A stretch of DNA of 55,520 nucleotides, taken from contig JAFKLG010000083.1 in NCBI GenBank assembly GCA_017304945.1, positions 1 to 55,520 on the forward strand, given 5' to 3'. Origin of the DNA: Rhodospirillales bacterium. Its GTDB lineage: Bacteria; Pseudomonadota; Alphaproteobacteria; Acetobacterales; Acetobacteraceae. A model generated the notes under the pieces. The model was given only the letters and a program-made list of their open reading frames with translations. It was not told the DNA's origin and ran no database searches. Below are positions 11,511-21,419 of this stretch, one piece after another (the first letter of the stretch is position 1; each line of letters opens with the position of its first letter). The position numbers and the translations under genes are program-made.

Positions 11511-12244
11511 CCGCTCCTTCCTGGCGCGCCACCGTCCTGACGCTCTTCCCCGAGATGTTCCCCGGCCCCCTTGGCCACTCCCTGGCCGGGCGCGCGCTGG
11601 AGACCGGGCGCTGGGCGCTGGAGGCGGTGAACATCCGCGACTTCGCGCAGGACCGGCACCGCACGGTGGACGACACGCCGTTCGGCGGTGGTGCCGGCAT
11701 GGTGCTGCGGCCGGACGTGGTGGACGCGGCGATCGGCGCGGTTGCCGACGCCCACGGCGCGTCGCCGCGGCCGCTGGTCTGTCTCACCCCGCGCGGACGC
11801 CCGTTCTCACAGGCGGATGCGCGGCGGTTCGCGACCGAGGGGAGCGGGCTCATCCTGCTCTGCGGCCGCTACGAAGGCATCGACCAGCGCGTGATCGAGG
11901 CGCGCGGGGCGGAGGAGATCAGCATCGGCGACTACGTCCTTTCGGGGGGCGAACTCGCCGCGATGGTGCTGCTCGATGCGGTGGTGCGGCTGCTGCCCGG
12001 CGTGATGGGCGCGGCCGAGAGCGCCACCGAGGAGAGTTTCTCCACCAATCTGCTCGAATATCCGCACTACACCCGCCCGGCCGAGTGGCAGGGGCGGCGC
12101 GTGCCCGACGTATTGCTGTCGGGACACCACGCCGCCATCGCCGCCTGGCGGCAGGCGGAAGCCGAACGAATCACCCGCGAGCGGCGGCCCGATCTCTGGG
12201 CCGCGCATCGCTCCCCCCACTGCGTGGCGCAAGCGGCGCCCTGA
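11507..12244 (+). CDS. trmD: tRNA (guanine-N1-)-methyltransferase TrmD
   Basis: A 245-residue SPOUT-class enzyme that makes m1G37 in tRNAs with G36, using S-adenosylmethionine. The trefoil-knot motifs are visible: TLFPEMFPG near the N-terminus, [26 protein letters not shown] and [17 protein letters not shown]. Length matches the family (E. coli 255). The start overlaps the rimM stop by four bases. The gap to rplS is 23 bases and carries the rplS ribosome-binding site. Confidence 0.97.
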   Translation: MTAPSWRATVLTLFPEMFPGPLGHSLAGRALETGRWALEAVNIRDFAQDRHRTVDDTPFGGGAGMVLRPDVVDAAIGAVADAHGASPRPLVCLTPRGRPFSQADARRFATEGSGLILLCGRYEGIDQRVIEARGAEEISIGDYVLSGGELAAMVLLDAVVRLLPGVMGAAESATEESFSTNLLEYPHYTRPAEWQGRRVPDVLLSGHHAAIAAWRQAEAERITRERRPDLWAAHRSPHCVAQAAP

Positions 12245-12267
12245 CCGAGATAGAGAGAGGACCAGCC

Positions 12268-12684
12268 ATGAACATCATCCAGCAGATCGAGGCAGAGCAG
12301 GCGGATCGCCTCAGTGCTGCGCGTCCGGTGCCGACCTTCGCGCCCGGCGACACGGTGCGCGTGTCGGTGAAGGTGGTGGAAGGCGACCGTACCCGCACCC
12401 AGGCCTTCGAGGGCGTGGTGATCGCGCGCTCCAACAAGGGCGTGCACAGCAACTTCACGGTGCGCAAGATCAGCTATGGCGAGGGCGTGGAGCGCGTCTT
12501 CCCGCTGTATTCGCCGACGATCGCCGAGATCAGCGTGGTGCGCCGCGGCGACGTGCGCCGCGCGAAGCTCTATTACCTGCGCGGCCGCAGCGGGAAGTCC
12601 GCCCGTATCGCCGAGAAGGCTCGGGTGCTGACCCCGGACACCGGCTCCGCCGCCCCGAGCGCCGCGGAAACCGCCGCGGAGTAA
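12268..12684 (+). CDS. rplS: 50S ribosomal protein L19
   Basis: A 138-residue large-subunit protein that sits at the 30S-50S interface. The L19 signatures are present: [51 protein letters not shown] and [10 protein letters not shown]. The Ala/Ser/Glu-rich tail after residue 120 is a normal alphaproteobacterial extension. AGAGAGAGGA precedes the ATG. It is the last gene of the ribosomal operon; a strong inverted repeat follows 18 bases after its stop. Confidence 0.97.
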   Translation: MNIIQQIEAEQADRLSAARPVPTFAPGDTVRVSVKVVEGDRTRTQAFEGVVIARSNKGVHSNFTVRKISYGEGVERVFPLYSPTIAEISVVRRGDVRRAKLYYLRGRSGKSARIAEKARVLTPDTGSAAPSAAETAAE

Positions 12685-12702
12685 GGTCTTCGGCGGCACG
12701 CC

Positions 12703-12731
12703 GGCAGGGACTGGCTCGCACGGTCCCTGCC
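12703..12731 (+). terminator. Hairpin downstream of rplS
   Basis: A perfect 9-bp inverted repeat, GGCAGGGAC (12703-12711) and GTCCCTGCC (12723-12731), with an 11-base loop whose edges can add two more pairs. It begins 18 bases after the rplS stop. There is no T run after it, so it may act by Rho-independent pausing or only protect the 3' end of the mRNA. Confidence 0.6.
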
Positions 12732-13135
12732 CTGCGGGCCGCGCGCGCGCCGGGCGCACCTTCGTGCCGAACATCGACGCGGGGCCGATGGATCGCGTGC
12801 CGGTTTGCGCCTCTACGAACGGGCACCCGATCGATCGCGGATGGCTCCGCGTGCCGCGGTCACTTTCGGCGCGCGGGGCCTATGCACCCTCCGCCGACCC
12901 ACCGTCGAACGCGCTGCTCCAGTGTCGGCCCGGCGGCCCCCGGATCGGACGCTGGTAGCGATGATACCAGCATAACTCCCCTGCTTACCCGGGTATCCCG
13001 AAACCCATATGTCCTCGGTCCGAGCCCGCGCGTCGCGGCTGCGCCGGATGCAGGGCCCGTTCCACCACTCACCCGCTTGACGGCGACGTTCCAACGCAGG
13101 AACACCTCACCCAAGCACCAAGACCGGGAGCAGTC
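12732..13135. other. Long leader/intergenic region upstream of leuC
   Basis: About 400 bases between the rplS hairpin and the leuC start without a convincing gene. I looked for a leader peptide with consecutive Leu codons and for a T-box, and saw neither. One weak stem, GATACC (12963-12968) with GGTATC (12992-12997), lies about 140 bases before leuC. GGGAG at 13126-13130 is the leuC ribosome-binding site. The promoter of the leu genes probably lies here, but no clear boxes could be assigned. Confidence 0.5.
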
Positions 13136-14551
13136 ATGTCCTCCACGCCCCGCACCCTGTTCGACAAGATCTGGGACAGCCACGTCGTCCAGCGGCTCCC
13201 GGACGGCACCTGCGTGCTCTACATCGACCGTCACCTCGTGCATGAGGTCACCAGCCCACAGGCGTTCGAAGGGCTGCGCATGGCCGGACGCCCGGTGCGC
13301 CGGCCGGACTGCACGATCGCGGTCGCCGACCACAACATCCCGACCGTCGGCTCGCGCGTGCCCAGCGACATCAAGGAGCAGGACAGCCGCATCCAGGTCG
13401 AGACGCTCGAGAAGAACGTCAAGGAATTCGGCGTCCCGTACATCCCGATCCTCGACGTGCGCCAGGGCATCGTCCACATCATCGGCCCGGAACTGGGCGT
13501 GTCGCTGCCGGGCATGACGATCGTCTGCGGGGACAGCCACACCTCCACTCATGGCGCGTTGGGGGCGCTCGCCTTCGGCATCGGCACCTCCGAGGTGGAG
13601 CACGTGCTCGCCACCCAGACGCTGCTGCAGAAGCCGGCCAAGAACATGCAGATCGACGTCACCGGCACGCTGGGCTTCGGCTGTTCCGCCAAGGACGTGG
13701 TGCTGGCGATCATCGGCAAGATCGGCACCGGCGGCGGCACCGGCCACGTGATCGAATACACCGGCGACACGATCCGCGCGCTCGACATGGCCGGCCGCAT
13801 GACGGTCTCCAACATGTCGATCGAGGCGGGCGCCCGCGCCGGCCTGATCGCGCCGGACGAGACGACCTTCGCCTATGTGAAGGGCCGGGAGTTCGCGCCG
13901 AAGGGGGAGGCCTATGAGCAGGCCGTCGCCTACTGGCGCAGCCTGCCCTCCGATGCCGGCGCCACCTACGACGCGACGGTGCGGCTCACCACCGCCGAGA
14001 TCGCGCCGATGGTGACCTGGGGCACCACGCCGGGTGCCGTGGTCCCGATCACCGGCGCCGTCCCCGATCCGACCGAGATCGACGATCCCGGCCTGCGCGA
14101 GCAGGCACAGCGCATGGTCGACTACATGGGCCTGGCGCCCGGCCAGAAGCTGGAAGGCGTGCCGATCGACGTCGTGTTCATCGGCTCCTGCACCAACGGT
14201 CGCATCGAGGATATCCGCGCGGCGGCCGCGGTGGCGAAGGGCCGCAAGGTGGCCGACGGGGTCCAGGCCCTGGTGGTGCCGGGTTCGGGCCTGGTGAAGC
14301 GCCAGGCCGAACAGGAAGGGCTGGACCGCATCCTGCTCGAGGCCGGGTTCGAGTGGCGCGAGCCGTGCTGCTCCATGTGTCTGGGCATGAACCCGGACAA
14401 GCTGACGCCCGGCCAACGCTGCGCCAGCACCTCGAACCGCAACTTCGAGGGACGGCAGGGGCCGAACGGGCGCACCCATCTGGTGTCGCCGTCGATGGCC
14501 GCCGCGGCCGCCGTCACCGGCCGGCTGGCGGACGTGCGGCAACTGGGCTGA
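13136..14551 (+). CDS. leuC: 3-isopropylmalate dehydratase large subunit
   Basis: The 471-residue aconitase-type large subunit, which with LeuD isomerises 2-isopropylmalate to 3-isopropylmalate in leucine synthesis. The three Cys ligands of the [4Fe-4S] cluster are in place: C352 in IGSCTNGR and C412/C415 in [22 protein letters not shown], the active-site loop, is near residue 130. The start and length match the family (E. coli 466), and GGGAG lies upstream. leuD starts 11 bases after its stop. The placement directly after rplS is typical of Acetobacteraceae and related groups. Confidence 0.97.
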   Translation: MSSTPRTLFDKIWDSHVVQRLPDGTCVLYIDRHLVHEVTSPQAFEGLRMAGRPVRRPDCTIAVADHNIPTVGSRVPSDIKEQDSRIQVETLEKNVKEFGVPYIPILDVRQGIVHIIGPELGVSLPGMTIVCGDSHTSTHGALGALAFGIGTSEVEHVLATQTLLQKPAKNMQIDVTGTLGFGCSAKDVVLAIIGKIGTGGGTGHVIEYTGDTIRALDMAGRMTVSNMSIEAGARAGLIAPDETTFAYVKGREFAPKGEAYEQAVAYWRSLPSDAGATYDATVRLTTAEIAPMVTWGTTPGAVVPITGAVPDPTEIDDPGLREQAQRMVDYMGLAPGQKLEGVPIDVVFIGSCTNGRIEDIRAAAAVAKGRKVADGVQALVVPGSGLVKRQAEQEGLDRILLEAGFEWREPCCSMCLGMNPDKLTPGQRCASTSNRNFEGRQGPNGRTHLVSPSMAAAAAVTGRLADVRQLG

Positions 14552-14562
14552 GGAGGACGCAT

Positions 14563-15183
14563 ATGGACAAGTTCACCACGCTCACGGGCATCGCGGCCCC
14601 GCTGCCGATGGCCAATGTCGACACCGACAAGATCATCCCGGCCCGCTTCCTCAAGACGATCAAGCGGTCGGGACTTGGGGTGCATCTGTTCGACTCGCTG
14701 CGCTATCGGAAGGATGGGTCCGAGAACCCGGATTTCGTGCTGAACCGCCCGCCCTATCGGGAGGCTCAGGTCCTGATCGCGCACGAGAATTTCGGCTGTG
14801 GCTCGTCGCGCGAGCACGCGCCGTGGGCGCTGCTGGATTTCGGGATCCGCTGCGTGATCGCGCCCGACTTCGCCGACATCTTCTTCAACAACAGCTTCAA
14901 GAACGGGATCCTGCCGATCCGCCTGCCGCGGGCCGTGTGCGACCAGCTCATGGAAGACACCAAGCTGGGCGGCAACGCGCGGATCACGGTGGACCTGGAG
15001 CGGCAGGTCGTCGTGCGTCCGAACGGTGAGGAGATCGCGTTCGAGATCGACCCGTTCCGCAAGCACCTGCTGCTCAACGGGCTCGACGACATCGGGCAGA
15101 CGCTGCAGCACGCGCCGAAGATCGACAGCTACGAGGCGACGCGCCGCGCGGAGATGCCCTGGATCCCCGCCACCACCGGCTGA
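14563..15183 (+). CDS. leuD: 3-isopropylmalate dehydratase small subunit
   Basis: The 206-residue swivel-domain subunit that completes the LeuCD active site. It starts [15 protein letters not shown] and carries [14 protein letters not shown] and [16 protein letters not shown], the substrate-recognition loop. The ATG at 14563 is chosen because an ideal AGGAGGA sits 6 bases upstream and the N-terminus fits the family; the open frame continues upstream only by overlapping leuC. The normally adjacent leuB is separated here by 464 bases of repeats. Confidence 0.97.
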   Translation: MDKFTTLTGIAAPLPMANVDTDKIIPARFLKTIKRSGLGVHLFDSLRYRKDGSENPDFVLNRPPYREAQVLIAHENFGCGSSREHAPWALLDFGIRCVIAPDFADIFFNNSFKNGILPIRLPRAVCDQLMEDTKLGGNARITVDLERQVVVRPNGEEIAFEIDPFRKHLLLNGLDDIGQTLQHAPKIDSYEATRRAEMPWIPATTG

Positions 15184-15267
15184 GGTGGCACGTGTCGCTG
15201 CCGGAGGGCGCGATCTTGGGACGATGGCGCGTGGTCCTGGTGCGTGGCCCGCGCGGGCCGCTCCTTC

Positions 15268-15410
15268 TGTCATGGCCGGCGCAGGCACTCGTTCGCGTGT
15301 CGTGGCCGGCGCAGGCCGCGCTTCCCGTGTCATGGCGGCCCAAGCCGCGCTCCCATGTCGTGGCCGGCGCAGGCCGCGCTCCCGTGTCATGGCCGGCGCA
15401 GGCCGGCCAT
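15268..15410 (+). repeat. Left arm of an inverted repeat array: five imperfect 28-30 bp units
   Basis: Five tandem units with core TGTCRTGGCCGGCGCAGGC start at 15268, 15298, 15328, 15356 and 15385. The third is the most diverged (GGCGGCCCAAGCC). Unit spacing is 28-30 bases. The units are the reverse complement of those in 15452-15590, so the two arrays face each other across about 40 unique bases. All frames through it give low-complexity peptides, so it is treated as non-coding. Confidence 0.8.
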
Positions 15411-15451
15411 GCACGACTTCCCAGGGCCACGCAGCAAAGTCATGGATGGCC

Positions 15452-15590
15452 GGCCTGCGCCGGCCATGACAGAAGGAGCGGCCTGCGCCGGCCATGACAG
15501 AACGAACGGCCTGCGCCGGCTATGACAGAAGGAGCGGCCCGCGCCGGCCATGACAGAACGAACGGCCCGCGCCGCCATGACAGAACGAAC
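15452..15590 (-). repeat. Right arm of the inverted repeat array: five 28-bp tandem units
   Basis: Five contiguous units of the form GGCCTGCGCCGGCCATGAC plus AGAAGGAGC or AGAACGAAC: 15452-15479, 15480-15507, 15508-15535, 15536-15563 and a 27-base unit 15564-15590. The two tail versions (GAAGGAGC and GAACGAAC) alternate over the first four units. There are no spacers, so it is not a CRISPR. Transcribed from leuD toward leuB, the two arrays could fold into one long hairpin with the left arm. Confidence 0.85.
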
Positions 15591-15647
15591 GGCCCGCAGG
15601 GGCCTGGACACGACCACTTCCCCGCAACCCCATGAGGTGACGCCGTA

Positions 15648-16760
<1,113 letters not shown>

Positions 16761-16807
16761 ACCGCCGCCCCCTCACCCACGCGGGGCGAGGACCGGATGA
16801 GCCGCCG

Positions 16808-16858
16808 CCCTCACCCGCACGCCCCCTCTCCCCTCGCGGGAGAGGGACGGGGTGAGGG
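16808..16858. terminator. Nested hairpin between convergent leuB and PAP2 genes
   Basis: Inner arms CCCTCTCCC (16824-16832) and GGGAGAGGG (16838-16846) enclose a CTCGC loop. Outer arms CCCTCACCC (16808-16816) and GGGTGAGGG (16850-16858) extend it. It lies between two convergent genes and could stop transcription from both sides. The inner part is the second copy of the palindrome family also found at 43-65 and 43662-43684. Confidence 0.6.
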
Positions 16859-16908
16859 GCGATCGGGGCGGTCGCACACTCCCGGGCAACCCCCACGGCC
16901 CCCGCCTC

Positions 16909-17652
16909 CTAACCACCTCCCACGACAGGAGGGGGGCCCTCGCCGCTCGCGCCGTTCCTGCCGCCGGTGTCCTTCTCCACCCGCCCGCGGCGTTGCAGCG
17001 CACGCGTCACGCTCCAGCACAGCACCGCCCACCCAGCTCCGACCGTCCACCCGGCGACCACGTCGCTCGGCCAATGCACCGCGAGGTACACGCGGCTCAC
17101 ACCCACCAGCAACGTCAACGCCACCGCGCCGCCCATCAGGAACAGCTTCGTCCCGCGGCCCGGCTCGACCCGCGCGAGCAACGCCCCCAGCGTCAGATAC
17201 ACCACCGCCGACATCGCCGCGTGGCTGCTGGGGAAACTCGCGCTGAACACCGAGGTGCCGTGCGGCACCAGGTCGGGGCGCGGGCGCGCGAAGATCGTCT
17301 TGAGGATCTCGGTCACCACCCACCCGCCGCCGACGCACAGGCCGACCAGCAGCGCCGCCGCACGTCGGCCCGCCAGCGCCAGGTAGGTCAGCACCGACAC
17401 CGTCACCAGCGTCAGCACGGCGACGCTGCCGAGCGCGGTCACGTCGCGCGCGATTTGCTCGAACCACAGCGGCCCCAGCGGGTCGGAGGGATCGGCGGGG
17501 CTGCGCAACGCCAGCAGGAGATGGCGGTCGAAGCGGGTCGTGTCGCCGTCGACCACCTCGCCCGCAAGCCAGACGAACGCCCACAGCGCCGCGGCGACCG
17601 CGGCGAAGGGCAGCACGATGCGCAGCTCCGGCCAGCGGCGGCGCACCGGCAT
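16909..17652 (-). CDS. PAP2-superfamily membrane phosphatase
   Basis: A 247-residue integral membrane acid phosphatase of the PAP2 type, with about six hydrophobic segments. All three motifs are complete: K118-TIFARP-R125-P126, P141-S-S-H144 and S186-R187-VYLAV-H193-WPS-D197, where H193 is the phosphohistidine nucleophile and H144 the acid. Likely substrates are phosphatidic acid, undecaprenyl pyrophosphate or other lipid phosphates; the sequence does not choose. The C-terminal 25 residues are hydrophilic and Gly-rich. The gene begins 17 bases after the aminotransferase stop on the same strand, so the two are probably cotranscribed. Confidence 0.88.
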   Translation of the reverse strand: MPVRRRWPELRIVLPFAAVAAALWAFVWLAGEVVDGDTTRFDRHLLLALRSPADPSDPLGPLWFEQIARDVTALGSVAVLTLVTVSVLTYLALAGRRAAALLVGLCVGGGWVVTEILKTIFARPRPDLVPHGTSVFSASFPSSHAAMSAVVYLTLGALLARVEPGRGTKLFLMGGAVALTLLVGVSRVYLAVHWPSDVVAGWTVGAGWAVLCWSVTRALQRRGRVEKDTGGRNGASGEGPPPVVGGG

Positions 17653-17669
17653 TGGTCCAGCCGGCGCGA

Positions 17670-18854
17670 TCAGGACGCGAGATAGTCCATCGCCGCTTCC
17701 ACCCCACCACGGCCATGCGGCACGCCGGCGATCCGCAGCGCCATCTCCACGGCGGACAGCGCGCCCAGCACCATCGGCTCGTTCAGGTCGCCCAGATGGC
17801 CGATGCGGAAGATCTTGCCGTTGAGCTTGCCCAGGCCGCCGCCCAGGGAGACGTTGAAGCGCTGGCGGGCGATGCGGCGCACCGCTTCGGGGTCGTGTCC
17901 CTCCGGCATCAGCACCGCGGTCACGCTGTCGGACGCGCGCGCCGGGTTGGTGCAGAAGAGCTGAGGCCCGTCATTGGCCGCCCAGACCTGCACGGCGCGG
18001 CGCGTGGCCTCGGCCAGCCGGTGATGGCGGGCATAGACGTTCTCGAGCCCCTCCTCCTCCAGCAGCCGCACCGACTCGCGCAGGCCGTAGAACATGGAGG
18101 TGGGAATGGTGCCGATGAAGCTCTTCTGCGGCCGCTTTCCCATCAGCGTCCAATCGAAGTAGTAGCGCGGCAGCTTCGCCTGCGCGTGAGCGGCCAAGCC
18201 CTTCTCCGACACGCCGGTGAAGCTCATGCCGGTGGGCAGCATCAGCCCCTTCTGGCTGCCGCCGACCACGCAGTCGATCTTCCATTCGTCCATGCGAAAA
18301 TCGAGCGAGCCCAGCGAGGAGATCGTGTCCACCAGGAACAGCGCCGGGTGCGCGGCCGCGTCGATCGCGGCGCGGATCTCCTGGAGCGGCAGCATCAGCC
18401 CGGTCGCCGTCTCGTTGTGGACGGCGCAAATGGCGCGGATCGTATGCGCCTTGTCCTCCGCCAGCACGCCGCGCAGCGCGCCCATGTCGACGCCCTGGCG
18501 CCAATCGGCCTCCAGCACCCGCACCTCGAGCCCGTGGCTACGCGCCATCGTGCCCCATTCCTCGGAGAAGTAGCCCGACTCCAGCACCAGGATGGTGTCG
18601 CCTGGCGACAGCAGGTTGGTCAGGCTCGCTTCCCAGGCACCATGGCCGGAGGCGTTGTACATGAACAGGCTCTGCGTGGTCCGCAGCACGCGCCGCACGC
18701 CGTCGAACGCGCCGTCGTAGACCGGGGCAAACTCCGTATCGTTGAAGTCGATGCTCGGCCGGTCCATGGCACGCAGCACGCTGTCCGGGATGTTGGTCGG
18801 CCCCGGGTTGGCGAAGAACTGACGGCCGCGGGGCTTCTGGGTGGTCGTGCTCAT
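17670..18854 (-). CDS. Serine-glyoxylate / alanine-glyoxylate aminotransferase family protein
   Basis: A 394-residue class V, fold-type I PLP aminotransferase, most like the serine-glyoxylate aminotransferases of the methylotroph serine cycle and photorespiration. The N-terminal NPGPTNIP and the PLP lysine K202 in GGSQKGLMLPTG are diagnostic, with the PLP-ring Asp in LFLVDTISSLGS (D176). The C-terminal GGLGKLNGKIFRIGHLGD also fits the family. The start at 18854 has GGAGGATC upstream and gives the standard N-terminus; the frame is open 65 codons further up without a good start. No other serine-cycle gene (hydroxypyruvate reductase, glycerate kinase, mtkAB) is adjacent, so the role may be glyoxylate detoxification. 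Confidence 0.88.
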   Translation of the reverse strand: MSTTTQKPRGRQFFANPGPTNIPDSVLRAMDRPSIDFNDTEFAPVYDGAFDGVRRVLRTTQSLFMYNASGHGAWEASLTNLLSPGDTILVLESGYFSEEWGTMARSHGLEVRVLEADWRQGVDMGALRGVLAEDKAHTIRAICAVHNETATGLMLPLQEIRAAIDAAAHPALFLVDTISSLGSLDFRMDEWKIDCVVGGSQKGLMLPTGMSFTGVSEKGLAAHAQAKLPRYYFDWTLMGKRPQKSFIGTIPTSMFYGLRESVRLLEEEGLENVYARHHRLAEATRRAVQVWAANDGPQLFCTNPARASDSVTAVLMPEGHDPEAVRRIARQRFNVSLGGGLGKLNGKIFRIGHLGDLNEPMVLGALSAVEMALRIAGVPHGRGGVEAAMDYLAS

Positions 18855-19064
18855 GCGCTTGATCCTCCGAGACGGCCGCGGCGCGGCGGCCGGTCCTTCA
18901 TCCATGGCGGGGAGCGAGGGGCGTTGTAAAGCCGGGTCATGCCGGCACGGCGCGAGATTGAGGGAGCCGAGCACTGGGCGGGGCGGCCGTATGTCCTTGT
19001 TTTCGCACGTCACCGCCCCGCCGACGTCATGCGCAGTCCCGATCAGCAACGCTGCTGCTCCGGA

Positions 19065-19910
19065 TCAGCGCAGCCGCTCGATCAACGCCATCGCCGCCGC
19101 CGGCGCCTTCGGCTTGTGGCCGTTGATGAAGAACGCAAATACCTCGCGCGGCGCGGGTTTGGGGTCCGGACCGGCGAGCAGCGGCAGGTCCGGCAGCGTG
19201 CCCGATGCCGTCCCCTTCCCTCCCGTCCCCTTCCCTGCCGCCCCCTTCCCCGCTGCGAAGGCGCGCAGCCGCTGCGCCCAGAGATCCAGCTCCGCGGCGG
19301 GGTAGCCGGTGGGCTCGCCCTCCCGGCTCCGCTGCAGGCGGCAGTAGACGAAATCGGCGGTGGGGTCGGCCAGCAACGGATGCGTGTCGCTGTCGGCCAG
19401 CACCGCGGCGATGTTGCGGGCCCGCAGCGCCGCAACCACCTCGGCGCAGAGAAAGCTCTCGTGGCGCAGTTCCACCACGTGACGCAGGCGCACGCCCTCA
19501 TGCGATGGCGGCAGCAGGTCGAGGAACGCCGCGAAATCCTCCGGCTCGTAGCGTTTGGTCGGCGCGAGCTGCCAGTTGATCGGGCCCAGCTTGTCGCCGA
19601 GGCGCAGCAGGCCGCTGGCGACGAAGCGTTCAATCGAGGGACCAGCCTCGGCCAGCACGCGCCGGTTCACCGCGTAGCGCGGCGCCTTCAGCGCAAAGAC
19701 GAAGCCGTCGGGCGTCTCGTCGTGCCAGCGGGCGAAACTGTCGGGAGACTGGGTGCGGTAGAAGGTGCCGTTGACCTCGATCGCGGTCAGGTGGCGCGCG
19801 GCATAGGCGAGTTCCTGCGCGTGCGGCAGCTTGGGCGGGTAGAACGTCTCCCGCCAGGGCGGGAACGTCCAGCCGCCGATGCCGACGCGGATTGGGGCGT
19901 TCGGAGCCAT
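19065..19910 (-). CDS. DUF72 domain-containing protein
   Basis: A 281-residue TIM-barrel protein of the DUF72 family, whose function is unknown. Family hallmarks are VGIGGWTFPPWRETFYP at the N-terminus, IEVNGTFYR, FALKAPRYAVNRR, LRHVVELRHESF, and a final FFINGHKPKAPAAA. An unusual Gly-Lys-rich insert of about 19 residues near 225-245 (AGKGAAGKGTGGKG) is encoded by three 15-bp tandem repeats. I chose the ATG at 19910 because GAGAGGTGA sits upstream and the conserved core starts at once; an alternative start 33 bases earlier adds only MSQCGRQREVT. It lies 210 bases upstream of the aminotransferase on the same strand. Confidence 0.9.
   Translation of the reverse strand: MAPNAPIRVGIGGWTFPPWRETFYPPKLPHAQELAYAARHLTAIEVNGTFYRTQSPDSFARWHDETPDGFVFALKAPRYAVNRRVLAEAGPSIERFVASGLLRLGDKLGPINWQLAPTKRYEPEDFAAFLDLLPPSHEGVRLRHVVELRHESFLCAEVVAALRARNIAAVLADSDTHPLLADPTADFVYCRLQRSREGEPTGYPAAELDLWAQRLRAFAAGKGAAGKGTGGKGTASGTLPDLPLLAGPDPKPAPREVFAFFINGHKPKAPAAAMALIERLR
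19208..19252. repeat. Three 15-bp tandem repeats inside the DUF72 gene
   Basis: Units 19208-19222, 19223-19237 and 19238-19252 follow the pattern CCGTCCCCTTCCCTN, the third with two changes. Because the unit is a multiple of three, the repeats keep the frame and encode a five-residue Gly-Lys repeat in a loop of the DUF72 protein. Confidence 0.8.
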
Positions 19911-20015
19911 CGTCACCTCTCGTTGCCGACCGCACTGTGACACGCCGCGGATCGAGGGGGGCGATCTTGCGCAGAAGTGACGGGAACGGGACGGCGGCCG
20001 TTGCGCTTAGCCTGC

Positions 20016-21365
20016 ATGGAAACGCTGCGGACCGATGTTGCGGTGATCGGGGCCGGAACCGCGGGCATGAATGCCTATCGTGCCGCGACGGGCGCCGGCG
20101 CCAGGGCAGTGCTGATCGAGGCCGGCGACTGGGGCACGACCTGCGTCCGCGCCGGCTGCATGCCCTCCAAACTGTTGCTCGCCGCCGGGCATGCCGCGCG
20201 CGAAGTGCGGCATGCCGCCGTATTCGGTGTGTCGGCACCGGAAATCCGCATCGATGGTCCGGCCGTGATGGCCCGCGTGCGGGAGATGCGCGCGCGCTTC
20301 CTGGACGACATTTTCCGCGAACTTGCCAGTATCCCGGAGACCCACAAGATCAGCGGCCGTGCCCGCTTCGTCGGACCGACCACGCTCCGGGTCGATGAAC
20401 GGCTGGAGGTGACCGCGCGGGCCGTGGTGGTGGCCACCGGGGCGCGATCGGAAATCCCGCCGGCCCTCGCCGCCGCCGGCGACCGATTGCTCACCAACGA
20501 ATCGGTCTTCGAACTCGACACGCTCCCCGCCTCCCTCGCCGTCATCGGCGCCGGTCCGCTCGGCCTGGAACTCGGTCTCGCCTTCGCGCGGCTGGGCGTG
20601 CGCACCGCCCTGTTCGACACGGGCGAGCAGGTCGGTGGTGCGCGGGACCCGGAGGTGGCCGCCTGCGCCCGCACGGTCTTCGGCCGCGAACTCGACCTGC
20701 ATCTCGGCGTGGAGGTGCGTGTCGCGGGCGACCGGCTGCAGTGGTCGGGCGAAGCGGATCGCGGATCGGCGCGGTTCGAGCGCATCCTGGTCGCTGCCGG
20801 ACGGCCGCCCAGCCTGGCCGGCCTGGACCTCGCGTCGACCGGCCTGCCGCTCGACGCGCACGGGATGCCGCCGCTCGACCCCGGGACGCTGCGCTGCGGC
20901 GACTCCGCGATCTTCATGGCCGGAGATGTCACGCACCTGGCCCCCGTGCTGCATGAGGCCGCACGCCAGGGAGAGCTGGCCGGGGGCAACGCGGCCCGCT
21001 TGCCGCCCCTGACGCGCGCCGCCGCGCCGCCCGCCCTCGCCATCACCTTCGCCGACCCGGATCTCGCCACGCTGGGAGCGCGCGGGCGCGGCCATGCCAT
21101 CGGCACCGCGCGCTTCGAGTCCGGGCGCGCCCTGATCGACGACCGCGCCGCGGGCGTGATCCGTCTATCTGCTCGGCGGACCGATCATGTGGTGACCGGG
21201 GCCGAGATGATCGGTCCAGGGGTGGAGCACCTCGCCCATCTCGTCGCCGCGATGGTGGCGGCGCATGTGACCGTCGCCCAGGCGCTCACCTGGCCATTCT
21301 ATCACCCGACCGTCGCCGAGGTGCTGCAGAACGCGTTGCGGGATCTCGCGCGAGAGCTGGCCTGA
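20016..21365 (+). CDS. Dihydrolipoamide dehydrogenase-like FAD/NAD-disulfide oxidoreductase
   Basis: A 449-residue flavoprotein of the pyridine nucleotide-disulfide oxidoreductase family. It has an FAD fold (AVIGAGTAGMNAY), a redox disulfide C43-VRAG-C48 (TTCVRAGCMPSK, where classical lipoamide dehydrogenases have GTCLNVGCIPSK), an NAD fold (VIGAGPLGLELG), AGDV for FAD, and the C-terminal catalytic pair H430-PTVA-E435. It is slightly shorter than a standard Lpd. No 2-oxoacid dehydrogenase genes are nearby, so its disulfide substrate is unclear. The start is uncertain: ATG 20016 gives the best N-terminus but has no obvious Shine-Dalgarno site; GTG 19977 would add 13 residues. It is divergent from the DUF72 gene. 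Confidence 0.85.
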   Translation: METLRTDVAVIGAGTAGMNAYRAATGAGARAVLIEAGDWGTTCVRAGCMPSKLLLAAGHAAREVRHAAVFGVSAPEIRIDGPAVMARVREMRARFLDDIFRELASIPETHKISGRARFVGPTTLRVDERLEVTARAVVVATGARSEIPPALAAAGDRLLTNESVFELDTLPASLAVIGAGPLGLELGLAFARLGVRTALFDTGEQVGGARDPEVAACARTVFGRELDLHLGVEVRVAGDRLQWSGEADRGSARFERILVAAGRPPSLAGLDLASTGLPLDAHGMPPLDPGTLRCGDSAIFMAGDVTHLAPVLHEAARQGELAGGNAARLPPLTRAAAPPALAITFADPDLATLGARGRGHAIGTARFESGRALIDDRAAGVIRLSARRTDHVVTGAEMIGPGVEHLAHLVAAMVAAHVTVAQALTWPFYHPTVAEVLQNALRDLARELA

Positions 21366-21371
21366 CCCGGG

Positions 21372-21419
21372 TCAGCTCGCGGGTTCGGCCATCCGGTCTC
21401 AGCTCGCCGGTTCGGCGAT
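21372..21419. repeat. Short direct repeat duplicating the end of the GNAT gene
   Basis: TCAGCTCGCNGGTTCGGCNAT occurs at 21372-21392 and 21399-21419, 27 bases apart with two mismatches. The second copy is the last seven codons, including the stop, of the acetyltransferase on the minus strand. The first copy would read Met-Ala-Glu-Pro-Ala-Ser-stop after it. It looks like a small tail duplication. Confidence 0.7.

Noticed and set aside
12732..13135. Leucine attenuator peptide or T-box before leuC
   Set aside because: No short frame with a run of Leu codons and no T-box sequence were seen; small frames there (for example 12764-12958) lack ribosome-binding sites and family similarity.
15268..15590. 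Regular short repeats considered as a CRISPR array
   Set aside because: The units are contiguous with no unique spacers, they change orientation halfway, and no cas gene is present.
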